Below the pieces are notes generated by a model, which saw only the letters and a list, made by a program, of their open reading frames with translations, searched no databases and was not told where the DNA came from. 64,000 nucleotides of DNA from JACOMY01 sp046233115 (GTDB taxonomy: Bacteria > Pseudomonadota > Alphaproteobacteria > Kiloniellales > JACOMY01): NCBI GenBank assembly GCA_046233115.1, contig JBJXHM010000001.1, positions 1,165,616-1,229,615 of the forward strand. The letters run 5' to 3'. This document shows positions 1-9,090 of this stretch, piece after piece (the stretch's first letter is position 1; every line of letters begins with the position of its first letter). A program made the translations under genes and the position numbers.

Positions 1-47
1 CTGTACTCCAGCGGGGCGATGACCCGCTTGCCACCGGGGCTCATCAT
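1..47 (-). CDS. ABC transporter permease, PotC/PotI-like, N-terminal fragment
   Basis: Only the first 15 codons are inside the window (MMSPGGKRVIAPLEY). The ATG at 47-45 overlaps the stop codon of the preceding permease in an ATGA arrangement, typical of translationally coupled potB-potC pairs. By position it should be the second inner-membrane permease of the polyamine-type importer encoded at 44-2084. The identification rests on operon position and the family's usual gene order; too little protein is visible for a domain call. Confidence 0.6.
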   Translation of the reverse strand, partial: MMSPGGKRVIAPLEY

Positions 48-964
48 GCCGTGGCCTCTGCGCCGCCGCGGTCAGGCCGAGTGAAGAGGGCCCGGGCGGC
101 GATGGCGATGAAGGTGATGTACATCAGCAGGAAGGAGAGCGCACCGCCGAAAGGCCAGTCGTTGGCGCTGCGGAACTGGCGCTCGATCACGTTGGCGATG
201 AGCTGGCTGTCGGTGCCGCCCAAGAGGTCCGGCTGCAGGAAGCTGCCCAGCGCCGGGATGAAGGTGATGATGATCGCCGAGGCGATGCCGGGCCCCGCCA
301 GTGGCACGACCACCGAGAAGAAGGTCTTCAGGTGCCCGGCCCCCAGGTCCAGGCTGGCCTCCAGCAGGCTCATGTCCAGCCGCTCCAGCGCGGAATAGAG
401 CGGCAGCACGGCGAAGGGCAGGAAGACGTAGACCATGCCGATCAGCACCGCGCCGTCGGAATAGAGAATGTCCCAGGGCTGGAAGCGGCCGAGCGGCAAG
501 CCGACCAGCGAGGTGATCGCGTCGGCACCGTTCCACAGCAGCTCCAGTCCCATGTTCAGGAAGCCGTTGTGCGAGCGCAGCACCGCGATCATGGCGTAGG
601 TGCGGATCAGCAGGTTGGTCCAGAAGGGCAGGATGATGATCAGCAGCAGCCAGGGCTTCCAGCGCGCCGGCGCGAAGGTGATGAGGAACGCGACGGGGAA
701 GCCGATGACGATGCAGATCAGGGTGGTGAGGCCCGCCATCACCAGCGACTTCAGCATGATCTGCAGGTAGACCGCTTCGAAGGCGCGGTCGTAGTTGGCC
801 AGTGTCCCGGTGATGTCGATATCGACGATCCCGGCCTTCTCGCCGAAGGAGAAGGCCCAGATGATGCCGATCGGGATCAGGAAGAAGAGGAGCAGCCAGA
901 AGGTCGGCGGAACGCCGAGCGAGAGGAAGGTCCCGGGACTCTTCCGCCAGGACTCCGTGGCCAC
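44..964 (-). CDS. potB: Spermidine/putrescine-type ABC transporter permease (PotB/PotH family)
   Basis: Inner-membrane permease of 306 residues, about the usual length for PotB/PotH. A first hydrophobic segment lies at residues 20-40, and about five more follow. The ATPase-docking EAA loop is visible near residues 202-225 (EASLDLGAGHLKTFF...PLAGPG). It lies 40 bp downstream of the substrate-binding gene and overlaps the next permease by ATGA, so the order is potD-potB-potC. Family membership is clear. The actual substrate (putrescine, spermidine or another cation) cannot be read from the permease. Confidence 0.88.
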   Translation of the reverse strand: MATESWRKSPGTFLSLGVPPTFWLLLFFLIPIGIIWAFSFGEKAGIVDIDITGTLANYDRAFEAVYLQIMLKSLVMAGLTTLICIVIGFPVAFLITFAPARWKPWLLLIIILPFWTNLLIRTYAMIAVLRSHNGFLNMGLELLWNGADAITSLVGLPLGRFQPWDILYSDGAVLIGMVYVFLPFAVLPLYSALERLDMSLLEASLDLGAGHLKTFFSVVVPLAGPGIASAIIITFIPALGSFLQPDLLGGTDSQLIANVIERQFRSANDWPFGGALSFLLMYITFIAIAARALFTRPDRGGAEATA

Positions 965-1004
965 TGCCTCTGTCTCCCTGCCTCTGGACTTGGGGGTACG
1001 GCCG

Positions 1005-2084
1005 CTAGGCGGCCAGCACCCGAGTCCAGGCGTCGTTGATCATGCGCAGCACGTCCTCGCCGCGGTAGAGGCCGGGCTCGCAACGCTCCAGGGTTTCCTG
1101 CGAGGGGAAGATCGCCGGATTCTCACGATAGGCCTCGTCCAGAAGCTGGCGCGCCGACTCATTGGTCGTGGCGTACTGGATGAAGTCGGCGATCTTGGCT
1201 CCCGCCTCGGCGTCGAGGATGTAGTTGATCAGCTTGTGCGCGTTCTCGGGGTGGGGCGCGCCGACCGGGATCGCCAGGGTGTCCTGCCAGACCAGCGAGC
1301 CTTCCTTCGGCACCACATAGTCGAGATCGTCGTCCTCGGCCATGACCTGCAGGATGTCGCCGTTCCACTCCATGGTCAGGTCGACCGTGCCCGACAGCAG
1401 CAGGTCCTGGCCGTTGTCCTCGGCGAAGACCCTGACGTTGGGCTTGTTCTTGATCAGCAACTCCTCGACCTTCTTGATGTCGGCCTCGTCGCTGATGTTG
1501 AAGGTCATGCCCAGGTACTTGGCGCCGATGCCGAAGACCGAGGTCGCCTCGGACAGCAGGGCCACGCGGCCGGCGTACTTGTCGCTGTCCAGCACCCACT
1601 TCCAGCTATCCGGCACGCCGTCCACCGCCGACTTGCGGTAGCCGATGCCCAGGGTGCCCCACATGTAGGGCATGGTGTACTTGCGGCCGGGATCGAAGCC
1701 AGCGTCCTGGAAGGCCGGGTTGATGTTCTTCTTGAAGTTGGGGATCAGCGAGTGATCCAGCGGCTCCAGCATGCCGGCCAGAATCATGCGCTCGGCATAG
1801 TCGTTGGTCGGCACGATCAGATCGTAGCCGGGGTTGCCTTCCTTCAGCTTGGAGAAGAGCTCGTCGTTGTCGGCGAAGAGGTCCATGGTGACCGAGATGC
1901 CGGTCGCGCCCTCGAAGTCCTCCAGCGTGGTCTCGCCGATGTAGGTGTCCCAGTTGTAGAAGTTCACCTTGGCTTCTTCGGCCGACCAGCCGAGCTTCGG
2001 CGCGAAGGTCAGGCCGGCGGCGACGGCGCCGGTTCCAGCCAGGAGTGAACGGCGGCTGAAAGCGCCCTTTTTGGTCTTGTTCAT
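1005..2084 (-). CDS. potD: Polyamine ABC transporter substrate-binding protein (PotD/PotF family)
   Basis: Periplasmic binding protein of 359 residues that delivers polyamine-like substrates to the permease pair downstream. The start is the ATG at 2084, chosen because AGGGGA sits about 8 nt upstream and because it begins a good signal peptide with SRRSLLAG (Tat-like), ending near residue 34. The mature protein starts with the typical VNFYNWDTYIGE segment of the PotD/PotF fold. The upstream in-frame extension to 2201 has no conserved sequence and was rejected. It is the first gene of the potD-potB-potC unit; the ATPase is not in the window. Confidence 0.88.
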   Translation of the reverse strand: MNKTKKGAFSRRSLLAGTGAVAAGLTFAPKLGWSAEEAKVNFYNWDTYIGETTLEDFEGATGISVTMDLFADNDELFSKLKEGNPGYDLIVPTNDYAERMILAGMLEPLDHSLIPNFKKNINPAFQDAGFDPGRKYTMPYMWGTLGIGYRKSAVDGVPDSWKWVLDSDKYAGRVALLSEATSVFGIGAKYLGMTFNISDEADIKKVEELLIKNKPNVRVFAEDNGQDLLLSGTVDLTMEWNGDILQVMAEDDDLDYVVPKEGSLVWQDTLAIPVGAPHPENAHKLINYILDAEAGAKIADFIQYATTNESARQLLDEAYRENPAIFPSQETLERCEPGLYRGEDVLRMINDAWTRVLAA

Positions 2085-2197
2085 CGTGTTTGTCCCCTGT
2101 TCGAGAATAGGATAGCGGCGCTCCGTCACGGTCGTGCGGGCCCAGAGCGCAACGCTTCCTTCCGGCCGGCGATCAAACCGCTTGGAAAGGGGGGCTG

Positions 2198-3121
2198 TCA
2201 ATCGGCGAGACGCCGCCGCGCCAAGAGAAAGCCAAGCTGCGCCTGGATGACGCCGGCAATCACGATCGCGCCACCGGCAAGCTGTTCCCAGCGCGGCTCG
2301 CTGCCGAGCGCATAGGCCGTGAGCACCACGACCAGCGGTACCAGGTTCATGTGCAGCGCGGAGGCGATGAGGCCTAGGCCGCGGACGCCCACATTCCAGA
2401 ACACGATGGCCAGCGCCGCGCCGCCCAGACCCAGGTAGGCGATCATATAATAGTCGCTGGCCGGGGCATTCTGCGGCCAGGGCGGTAGGAGGTTCAGCAT
2501 CTCCAGCACCAGCCAGATAATCAGCAGGCAGAGTGCGCCGGGAATCATGGTGGCGTAGGTGACGACGGCCGGGGAAGACTCCGGCATCGCCCGGCGGCAG
2601 GCCAGGGAGTACCAGGCCCAGAGCGACTGGGAGACCAGAAAGACCGGTTCACCGCCCCGCAGCTGGATCAGGTTCTCAGGCGAGTCGAAGTTCATGGCGC
2701 CTAGGGCCGCACCCGAGACCGAGAGGACGACGGCGATCAGCAGACGCTTGCTCGGACGGTCGCCGAAGGCGAGCGAGACCAGGCCACTGGTTACCGGCGC
2801 CATCGCGGCGATGACGGCGGCTGTGCCCGGATCCATATGCGCCAGCGCGAAGATATAGAGCATGGCGAAACCGCAGAGGCCGAGGCCACCCAGCGCCAGC
2901 AGCCGCCACCAGGACACGCCCTCCGGGCACAGCGGTGGCATGCGCCACCCCAGAGTAGCGCTAGCGATCAAGCAGACCAGGGGCAGCGCCATGGCGAAGC
3001 GCAGGATGCCCAGGGTGACCGGGTCCCAGCGTTCGGAGATCTCGCCGATCATCGGGACCGGGCTGCCCCAGAGAATCGCGCAGGCGACGAGGGCTCCGCT
3101 GGCCGAGAGCTGGCGCAACAA
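2198..3121 (-). CDS. EamA-domain (DMT superfamily) transporter
   Basis: A 307-residue integral membrane protein with about ten hydrophobic segments and the two-repeat layout of the EamA/DMT family. The first repeat contains ILWGSPVPMIG and ILRFAMALPLVCL. The second contains the GGAALAIVFWNVGVRGLG segment. Family members export amino acids or other small metabolites across the inner membrane; no substrate can be assigned. It lies 113 bp upstream of potD on the same strand and may not be in the same transcription unit. Confidence 0.85.
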   Translation of the reverse strand: MLRQLSASGALVACAILWGSPVPMIGEISERWDPVTLGILRFAMALPLVCLIASATLGWRMPPLCPEGVSWWRLLALGGLGLCGFAMLYIFALAHMDPGTAAVIAAMAPVTSGLVSLAFGDRPSKRLLIAVVLSVSGAALGAMNFDSPENLIQLRGGEPVFLVSQSLWAWYSLACRRAMPESSPAVVTYATMIPGALCLLIIWLVLEMLNLLPPWPQNAPASDYYMIAYLGLGGAALAIVFWNVGVRGLGLIASALHMNLVPLVVVLTAYALGSEPRWEQLAGGAIVIAGVIQAQLGFLLARRRLAD

Positions 3122-3190
3122 GGAACTGGACAGGGTCAGAGGCCTCCTGGCCGAAAATTCACCGTGTGAGTCTGTAGGGGATTCAGCGCG

Positions 3191-3820
3191 TTAGAGAAGA
3201 CCGTTCGATTTGAAGCTGAAGTGACTATGCTTGCCGATGACGATATGGTCCAGCACCTTGATGCCCAGTGGGTCGGCCGCCTTGGCGATACCGCTGGTCA
3301 TGGAGATGTCGGCCTTGCTGGGGGTGGCGTCGCCGGAAGGGTGGTTGTGTACCAGGATCAGCGAGGAGGCGCTGAGTTCCAGAGCACGCTTCACCACCTC
3401 GCGCGGATAGACCGGGGTGTGGTCGACCGTGCCGCGCTGGTGGCGTTCATCGGCGATCAGGAAATTCTTGCGGTCGAGGAAGAGCAGCAGGAACTGCTCT
3501 ACCGGCTCGTGGCCGATCTCCACCCGGCAGTAGTCCAGCACTTTCTGCCAGGAGTTGATCAGCGGGCGGTCGTGCAGTTCTTCGCGGGCCAGGCGGCGGG
3601 CGGCCTCCAGGGTGATCTTCAGCACTGCCGCTGAGGTCTCGCCGACGCCCTTGACCTTGAGCAGATCCTCGGCCGGCGCGGCCAGCACCGCGTTGAGGCT
3701 GCCGAAGGTCTTCAGCAGGCGCTTGGCCAGCGGCTTGGTGTCGCCGCGCGCCTGAGCGCCGAACAGCAGCATCTCCAGCACCTCGTAGTCGGCGAGGCTG
3801 TCGCTACCGCGTTCGATCAA
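3191..3820 (-). CDS. radC: RadC family JAMM/MPN-domain protein (start unresolved)
   Basis: RadC-type protein with an N-terminal helix-hairpin-helix region (VKGVGETSAAVLK) and a C-terminal JAB domain. The metal motif H-x-H-x(7)-S-x(2)-D is intact in LVHNHPSGDATPSKAD. The only canonical start in frame is the TTG at 3820, giving 209 residues. However, the frame stays open upstream to the map stop codon, and the 34 codons in between encode GHRQRLRKR, the conserved start of RadC proteins, without any ATG, GTG or TTG. An ATA codon at 3907-3905, preceded by GGAG at 9 nt, is a possible start and would give 238 residues. Despite its name, RadC's role in repair is unproven. Confidence 0.85.
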   Translation of the reverse strand: MIERGSDSLADYEVLEMLLFGAQARGDTKPLAKRLLKTFGSLNAVLAAPAEDLLKVKGVGETSAAVLKITLEAARRLAREELHDRPLINSWQKVLDYCRVEIGHEPVEQFLLLFLDRKNFLIADERHQRGTVDHTPVYPREVVKRALELSASSLILVHNHPSGDATPSKADISMTSGIAKAADPLGIKVLDHIVIGKHSHFSFKSNGLL

Positions 3821-3922
3821 GCGTTTGCGCAGCCGCTGGCGGTGGCCCGCGGTGTCGCCGACGGCCGCCTCGACCTTCTTCTCCGTCTCGGGACCGCCGT
3901 GGCTTATTGTCCGCGTCTCCGC

Positions 3923-4759
3923 CTAAGCACCTTCGTATGGAGGACTATCCCAACCTTTGGGGGAGCGCGTAAAGACCTCGTAACCGTCTTCGGTGACGGC
4001 CAGCGAATGCTCGAACTGGGCGGAGAGGGTGCGGTCCCGGGTGACCGCGGTCCAGTCGTCCTTGAGGATCAGGACCTCGGGCCGGCCGATGTTGATCATT
4101 GGTTCGATGGTGAAGAACATGCCGGGCTTCAGCTCGATGCCGGTGCCGGGCCGGCCGTAATGCAGGACCGAGGGCGCGGTGTGGAAGATCTCGCCCAGGC
4201 CGTGGCCGCAGAAGTCGCGGACCACCGAGAAGCCGAGTCCTTCGGCATAGCTCTGGATGGCATGGCCGATGTCGCCGAGCCGGGCGCCGGGGCGGACCTG
4301 TTCGATCCCCCGCCACATGGCCTCGTAGGTCGCATCGACCAGACGCTTGGCCTTCACCTTCGGCTTGCCGACGAAGAACATGCGGCTGGTGTCGCCGTGC
4401 CAGCCCTCCAGGATCACGGTCACGTCGATGTTCAGGATGTCGCCCTCGACCAGACGCTTCTGGTCGGAGGGGATGCCGTGGCAGACGACGTGGTTGATCG
4501 AGGTGCAGATCGACTTGGGAAAGCCGCGGTAGCCCAGCGGGGCAGGGATGGCGCCGTGCTCTATGATGTAGGCGTGGCAAAGCGCATCCAGTTCCTCGGT
4601 GCTGACGCCCGGATTCACCATCGGCGTGATGTAGTCGAGCGTCTCCGCGGCCAGACGGCCGGCCTTGCGCATGGCTTCCATGGCCTCTGGGCCGTGCAGC
4701 GGAATGCGTCTGGCTTCGGCGGCTAGCTCGCGGGAAAGGGCTGCATCGCTGGAAGTCAT
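3923..4759 (-). CDS. map: Type I methionine aminopeptidase
   Basis: Cytosolic metalloprotease that removes the initiator methionine, 278 residues. All pita-bread ligands are present in order: the HGIPS histidine, the two aspartates in NIDVTVILEGWHGDTSRMF, the GHGLGE histidine, the glutamate of TIEPM, and the final glutamate of VTEDGYE. The ATG at 4759 follows AAGAGC-type upstream sequence and starts a short N-terminal extension before the catalytic fold. radC lies downstream in the same reading frame, 102 nt after the map stop codon, so the two genes are probably co-transcribed. Confidence 0.95.
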   Translation of the reverse strand: MTSSDAALSRELAAEARRIPLHGPEAMEAMRKAGRLAAETLDYITPMVNPGVSTEELDALCHAYIIEHGAIPAPLGYRGFPKSICTSINHVVCHGIPSDQKRLVEGDILNIDVTVILEGWHGDTSRMFFVGKPKVKAKRLVDATYEAMWRGIEQVRPGARLGDIGHAIQSYAEGLGFSVVRDFCGHGLGEIFHTAPSVLHYGRPGTGIELKPGMFFTIEPMINIGRPEVLILKDDWTAVTRDRTLSAQFEHSLAVTEDGYEVFTRSPKGWDSPPYEGA

Positions 4760-5127
4760 AGTCGGGGGCTCTTCATCTCATTGCAGCGGCAACTGTCTCG
4801 CGAAGGAGTCGGCTGTCGCTTGGTGTCCAGGGGCCGGCAAGATGCCGAGGGTACCATCCAGGTCTCGCCATCCAATTAGGCATGCCGGCCGGTGATTGCC
4901 AGTGCGGGGCCGTTGCTTCTGCGGGGCCGGCGCTTCGCTCATGCCGCCAGCCCAGGGTCCGCTCGCTGCAGTCTAGGGGTAAGCCACCCACGAAGGGAAG
5001 GCCGGGAACGTTGCAGCGCCGCACGGTCGGCCGGCGATTTGGCGGAGGTTGGCTTCTCGCCTCGCAAATGCCGGGTTGCATGGCTAGTATCGCGTGGAGC
5101 TTCGGCCGAGGAAGGAACAGACGCGGG
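4760..5127. other. Divergent intergenic region, map / lipoprotein
   Basis: About 370 bp separate the divergent map and lipoprotein genes. The region must contain both promoters. Open frames on both strands here are arginine/proline-rich and show no family resemblance. I see no clear operator, hairpin with a T-tract, or RNA gene. Confidence 0.5.
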
Positions 5128-5616
5128 ATGATGCAGTTTTCGGAGGGAGAGCGCCTGGTGCGTGGCTTGGGATTGGCGGTCTTGCTCAGTCTCACGGTGA
5201 TGGCGTGCCAGCAGCAGCCCTTGCCTGGCGTCGATCCGACTCCGCCGCGCGCAAGCCCGCCGCCCGAAGGCAGCTCGCAGGCCGTGCCGCCGCTCTCGGT
5301 CACCGGTGAGACCGCCGTGCCGGTTGGCAACATCGAGGAAGAGAGCAGCGGTTGGGAGGAGAAGGGCAAGGAGAAGGGCAGCAGCGAGGCGCAGCACCAG
5401 GCCGACCTGCAGGCCTGCTATGCCTTTGCCAACGCCCAGGTGCGTCACGACGAGAAGATCACAGACGATCGCCAGACCCTCTACGGCGGCAGCAACTCCT
5501 CGCAGGCGGGTAACCTCTTCTCCTACAACAAGAACATGCGCCCTTTCAGCAGCGAGCAGCGCTTCGACCGACTGTTCAGCGACTGCATGCGGTCGCGCGG
5601 CTATCAGCAAGACTGA
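5128..5616 (+). CDS. Putative small lipoprotein of unknown function
   Basis: A 162-residue protein with a hydrophobic stretch at residues 10-25 ending in SLTVMAC, a plausible lipobox, followed by a proline-rich linker (DPTPPRASPPPEG). The C-terminal half is polar, with two cysteines in LQACYAFANAQ and FSDCMRSRGYQ, about 75 residues apart. The C-terminal DCMRSRGY resembles the tail of several small secreted proteins of unknown function. The start at 5128 was chosen because the signal sequence begins there; a second ATG follows immediately. It lies 28 bp upstream of the CinA-domain gene. I do not recognise a named family. Confidence 0.6.
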   Translation: MMQFSEGERLVRGLGLAVLLSLTVMACQQQPLPGVDPTPPRASPPPEGSSQAVPPLSVTGETAVPVGNIEEESSGWEEKGKEKGSSEAQHQADLQACYAFANAQVRHDEKITDDRQTLYGGSNSSQAGNLFSYNKNMRPFSSEQRFDRLFSDCMRSRGYQQD

Positions 5617-5644
5617 CCAGGCAAGAGCGAGGGAGAGAGCGGCC

Positions 5645-6394
5645 GTGGCAGAGGGGTCTACCGGGCGGTCTACCGCTGCCTTGATCCTGATCGGCAACGA
5701 GTTGTTGTCGGGACGGACCAAGGACGCAAATCTGGCGTTTGTGGGCGAGCAACTCGCGGAGATCGGCATCCCGCTGGTGGAGGCCAGGATCATTCCCGAC
5801 ATCACCCAGGTGATCGTAGACACCGTGAACGAGATGCGGGCGCGGGTGACCTATCTCTTCACCACCGGGGGAATCGGGCCGACGCACGACGATATCACCG
5901 CCGAATGCATCGCCAAGGCCTTCGGTGTGCCGCACAGCCTGGACCCGCGCGCGGTGGCAATCCTGCAGGAGCACTATCCGACAGGCGAACTGAACGCGGC
6001 GCGCCTGCGCATGGCGACCCTGCCGGAGGGCTCGGCCCTGATCGACAACCCGGTCAGCCGGGCGCCGGGATTCATCATGGGCAACGTCTACGTGATGGCC
6101 GGGATCCCGAAGATCATGCAGGCCATGTTCCTTGGCATCAAACCGACCCTGGTCGGCGGCCCGCCGATCTTGTCCGAGAGCGTCACGGTCTACCTGCCGG
6201 AGAGCAAGGTGGCGGCCGGCCTGACCGAGATCCAGGAGCGCTACCCGCAGCTCGATCTGGGCAGCTATCCCTTTCAGCTCCAGGACCGCTTCGGCACCCG
6301 CCTGGTCGCCCGTGGCACGGATCTGGAGGCGCTGGCCGGCGCCAAGGCAGCGATCTTGGCCTTGGTCGAGGCGCTGGGCGGGGAGACCGGCTAG
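5645..6394 (+). CDS. CinA N-terminal (MoCF-biosynthesis) domain protein
   Basis: A 249-residue protein of the competence/damage-inducible CinA N-terminal family (COG1058), which shares the MoaB/MogA molybdopterin-binding fold. Diagnostic stretches are LILIGNELLSGRTKDANL at the start and FTTGGIGPTHDDIT near residue 78. The GTG at 5645 was chosen: GGGAGAG lies just upstream, and translation begins exactly at the conserved domain. The C-terminal deamidase domain of full CinA is absent, as in many alphaproteobacteria. The substrate is unknown; pyrophosphatase activity on nucleotide cofactors is known for relatives. Confidence 0.8.
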   Translation: MAEGSTGRSTAALILIGNELLSGRTKDANLAFVGEQLAEIGIPLVEARIIPDITQVIVDTVNEMRARVTYLFTTGGIGPTHDDITAECIAKAFGVPHSLDPRAVAILQEHYPTGELNAARLRMATLPEGSALIDNPVSRAPGFIMGNVYVMAGIPKIMQAMFLGIKPTLVGGPPILSESVTVYLPESKVAAGLTEIQERYPQLDLGSYPFQLQDRFGTRLVARGTDLEALAGAKAAILALVEALGGETG

Positions 6395-6544
6395 CAGGGC
6401 CTCGCACTTGTCGTGATCTCTTGTCGCTTTGACGACGATTTCTGACGAGTGCTGTCGCTTAGAGACAAGGTTCCTGGTGAAGTCTCAGGCCTGCCGGCGA
6501 TAGGGCCCGGCGGGAAAACCTGGTCTGACCGGAGGATGAAGGGC

Positions 6545-8086
6545 ATGAGCCGTCGTGAAGGTGGGCGCAGCGCGGCGCGCAAGAGGCGGAGCGATGCCGC
6601 GGCCGAGAGCCTGGGCTGGCATCCGCTGGTCAACACCTATCCGCGCTGGGAGATCCTGAGCGTCGATGAGGTTGAGGCGATCCATCTCGCCTCTCTGCGG
6701 CTGCTGGAAGAGCAGGGGATCGAGCTGCTGTCGGCCGACGCGGTGGAACGCTATGCCAAGGCCGGTGCCCTCGTCGATCGGGAGAGCGGCCTGGTCAGGC
6801 TCGGCCGCGACCTGGTGATGGAGCTGGTCGGCAAGGCGCCCTCCGAGTTTCGCCTGACGCCGCGCAATCCCGATCATGCCCAGACCTTCGGCGGCAACCA
6901 CATGAACATCGGCTGCGTCTCCGGGCCGCCCAACTGCTCGGACATCGAGCGCGGTCGGCGGCCGGGCAGCTATCAGGACGCCTGCGACCTGATCAAGCTG
7001 TTCTGCGCCTTGGGGGTGGGGCACAACCTCACCGCCTCTCCGGTGGAGGCGATGGACCTGCCGGGCGAAACGCGGCACCTAGACGGCTACTACGCCAACC
7101 TGACCCTGTCGGATCGCAACTTCATGGCCCGTGCCATCGGTCGCAAGCGGGTCGAGGACGCGCTGGACATGATCGCGATCGCCCGCGGCATGAGCCGCGA
7201 GGAGCTGCAGCAGAATCCCTCGCTCTCGGCCGTGATCTCGGTGAACTCGCCCCGGCGGGTGGACGCGGAGATGATCGCCGGGCTCACCACCCTGGCCGAG
7301 AACGGGCAGGCGGCGGTGGTGACGCCCTTCACCCTGATGGGGGCGATGACCCCGGTGACGCTGGCCGGCGCACTGATGCAGCAGAACGCCGAGGCGCTGG
7401 CGATGATCGCCTATACGCAGTTGATCCGGCCTGGTGCGCCGGTGATCTACGGCGGCTTCACCTCCAACGTCGACATGATGTCGGGGGCGCCGGCTTTCGG
7501 CACGCCGGAGTATTCCTTCGCCGTCATCGCCGGCGGGCAGCTCGCCCGGCGCTACCGGCTGCCCTACCGCTCCTCCAACGTGAACGCCTCCAACACGGTG
7601 GACGCGCAGTCGGCCTACGAGGCGCAGAACTCGCTCTGGGCCTGCATGCTGGGCGGCGTGAACCTGGTGCACCAGGGCATGGGCTGGCTGGAGGGCGGCC
7701 TGGTCACCTCCTTCGAGCAGATGGTGGTCGATGCGGAGCTCGTGCGCATGCTGGGCCACTTCCTCACCCACCGGCCCGCGGTGACCGAGGAGACCCTGGC
7801 GCTGGATGCGATCCAAGAGGTTGGGCCGGGCGGCCACTTCTTCGGCGTCGGCCACACCATCGAGCGCTACGAGACCGCCTTCTACCGGCCGCTGCTGTCC
7901 GACTGGCGCAACTTCGAGAGCTGGAAGGAGGCGGGCGCCGAATCGGCCACGCTGCGCGCCAACAAGATCGCCAAGAAGCTGATCGCTGACTATGTCCCGC
8001 CGGCGATCGACCCGGGCGTCGACGAGGCCTTGCGCGCGTTCATGGCACGCCGCAAGTCGGAGGGGCTGGAGGGCCTGGCTGCCTAA
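6545..8086 (+). CDS. Trimethylamine methyltransferase family (MttB-like), non-pyrrolysine type
   Basis: A 513-residue member of the MttB superfamily (TIM-barrel methyltransferases that pass a methyl group from quaternary or tertiary amines to a corrinoid protein). Family stretches include GNHMNIGCVSGPPNCSD, HLDGYYANLTLSDRNFMARAIG and GPGGHFFGVGHT. The frame is read through without any internal TAG, so it belongs to the non-pyrrolysine group that includes glycine-betaine methyltransferases. The ATG at 6545 is preferred because GGAGG lies 9 nt upstream; the ATG at 6536 is too close to it. No corrinoid protein, MtaA or RamA gene is adjacent, so the substrate is open. Confidence 0.85.
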   Translation: MSRREGGRSAARKRRSDAAAESLGWHPLVNTYPRWEILSVDEVEAIHLASLRLLEEQGIELLSADAVERYAKAGALVDRESGLVRLGRDLVMELVGKAPSEFRLTPRNPDHAQTFGGNHMNIGCVSGPPNCSDIERGRRPGSYQDACDLIKLFCALGVGHNLTASPVEAMDLPGETRHLDGYYANLTLSDRNFMARAIGRKRVEDALDMIAIARGMSREELQQNPSLSAVISVNSPRRVDAEMIAGLTTLAENGQAAVVTPFTLMGAMTPVTLAGALMQQNAEALAMIAYTQLIRPGAPVIYGGFTSNVDMMSGAPAFGTPEYSFAVIAGGQLARRYRLPYRSSNVNASNTVDAQSAYEAQNSLWACMLGGVNLVHQGMGWLEGGLVTSFEQMVVDAELVRMLGHFLTHRPAVTEETLALDAIQEVGPGGHFFGVGHTIERYETAFYRPLLSDWRNFESWKEAGAESATLRANKIAKKLIADYVPPAIDPGVDEALRAFMARRKSEGLEGLAA

Positions 8087-9079
8087 GTGCCGACGATCAT
8101 CGACGATCCGCTGCACGGGACCATCGCGTTCGACGAGCCGCTTCTGGAGGCCTTGCTGCGGAGCGATGCGCTGCGGCGGCTCGTGGACGTGGATATGGGC
8201 GGCTATTCCAAGGCCTTCTTTCCGGGTGTCGCCTTCAGCCGGCTGGAGCACGCTATCGGCGTCAGCCACCTGCTGCGCCTGGGCGGTGCGGGACTGGAGG
8301 AGCAGGCCCACGGGTTGCTGCACGACGTCAACCACACGGTCTTCTCGCACGCCGTCGACTATGCTCTGGCCGAGGGCAACGAGGAGTGCCAGAGCCACCA
8401 GGACGAGGACTTCGCCGCCTTCGTCGCGGCGAGCGCACTTCCGGATCTGCTCCGGGCCGGTGGGCTCGATCCGCAGCGGGTGACCGAGGCCGGCAACTTT
8501 CCGCTGGCCGAGCAGCCGCTGCCAGCGCTCTGCGCCGACCGCCTGGACTACGCCTTCCGCACCATGCTGCACCACCGCACCCTGCCGCCAGAGCAGATCC
8601 GCGCTCTGCTGGCGGCGCTGCGTAGCGACGGCGCGCGCTGGTACTTCGCCACGCAGGACACTGCGGCGGCCTTCGCACTGGCCTTCCAGCGGATCGATCG
8701 GGAGGTCATGAGCAGCTTCACCTCGGCGGCCATGTTCCGTGCGATCGGCGACTGTCTCTCAGCCTGCCTGATGAAGGGCGTGCTGCAGATGGTCGACCTT
8801 CACGACACCGAGACTTCGGTGCTGGCCAGGATCGAGTCCGCCGCCGCCGAGGACGCCGCGCTGGCCCGGCTCTGGGCCAGAATGAGCGGTCGCACGCCCG
8901 CCGTGCCGTCTGAGGCGCCAGAGGCCGGCGCGGTCGCCTGCAAGGCGCGCGTGGTCGATCCGCTGTTCGACACGGGGGAGGGCGTCCTGCAGCCGCTCTC
9001 GGCGGTCCTGCCGGAATGGCGCAGGATCGTGGCCGAGGGCCTGACGCCGGTCCGCTACCGCTTCCGCTTTCTCGACTGA
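8087..9079 (+). CDS. HD-domain phosphohydrolase-like protein
   Basis: A 330-residue protein that starts with GTG immediately after the TAA of the MttB-like gene, so the two are surely coupled. The HD motif is complete: H55 (SRLEHAIG), H79-D80 (LLHDVNH) and a distal aspartate in CADRLDYAF near residue 151-154. The layout resembles dGTPase/SAMHD1-like phosphohydrolases, with an opening DPLHGTI typical of that group. The C-terminal third is unassigned. Coupling to a methyltransferase gene is not a pattern I know, and the substrate is unknown. Confidence 0.8.
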   Translation: MPTIIDDPLHGTIAFDEPLLEALLRSDALRRLVDVDMGGYSKAFFPGVAFSRLEHAIGVSHLLRLGGAGLEEQAHGLLHDVNHTVFSHAVDYALAEGNEECQSHQDEDFAAFVAASALPDLLRAGGLDPQRVTEAGNFPLAEQPLPALCADRLDYAFRTMLHHRTLPPEQIRALLAALRSDGARWYFATQDTAAAFALAFQRIDREVMSSFTSAAMFRAIGDCLSACLMKGVLQMVDLHDTETSVLARIESAAAEDAALARLWARMSGRTPAVPSEAPEAGAVACKARVVDPLFDTGEGVLQPLSAVLPEWRRIVAEGLTPVRYRFRFLD

Positions 9080-9090
9080 TCGCTGCGGGT

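Noticed and set aside
4773..5823. Two antisense frames over the small lipoprotein region
   Set aside because: Composition is shadow-like; the plus strand offers a signal peptide and lipobox.
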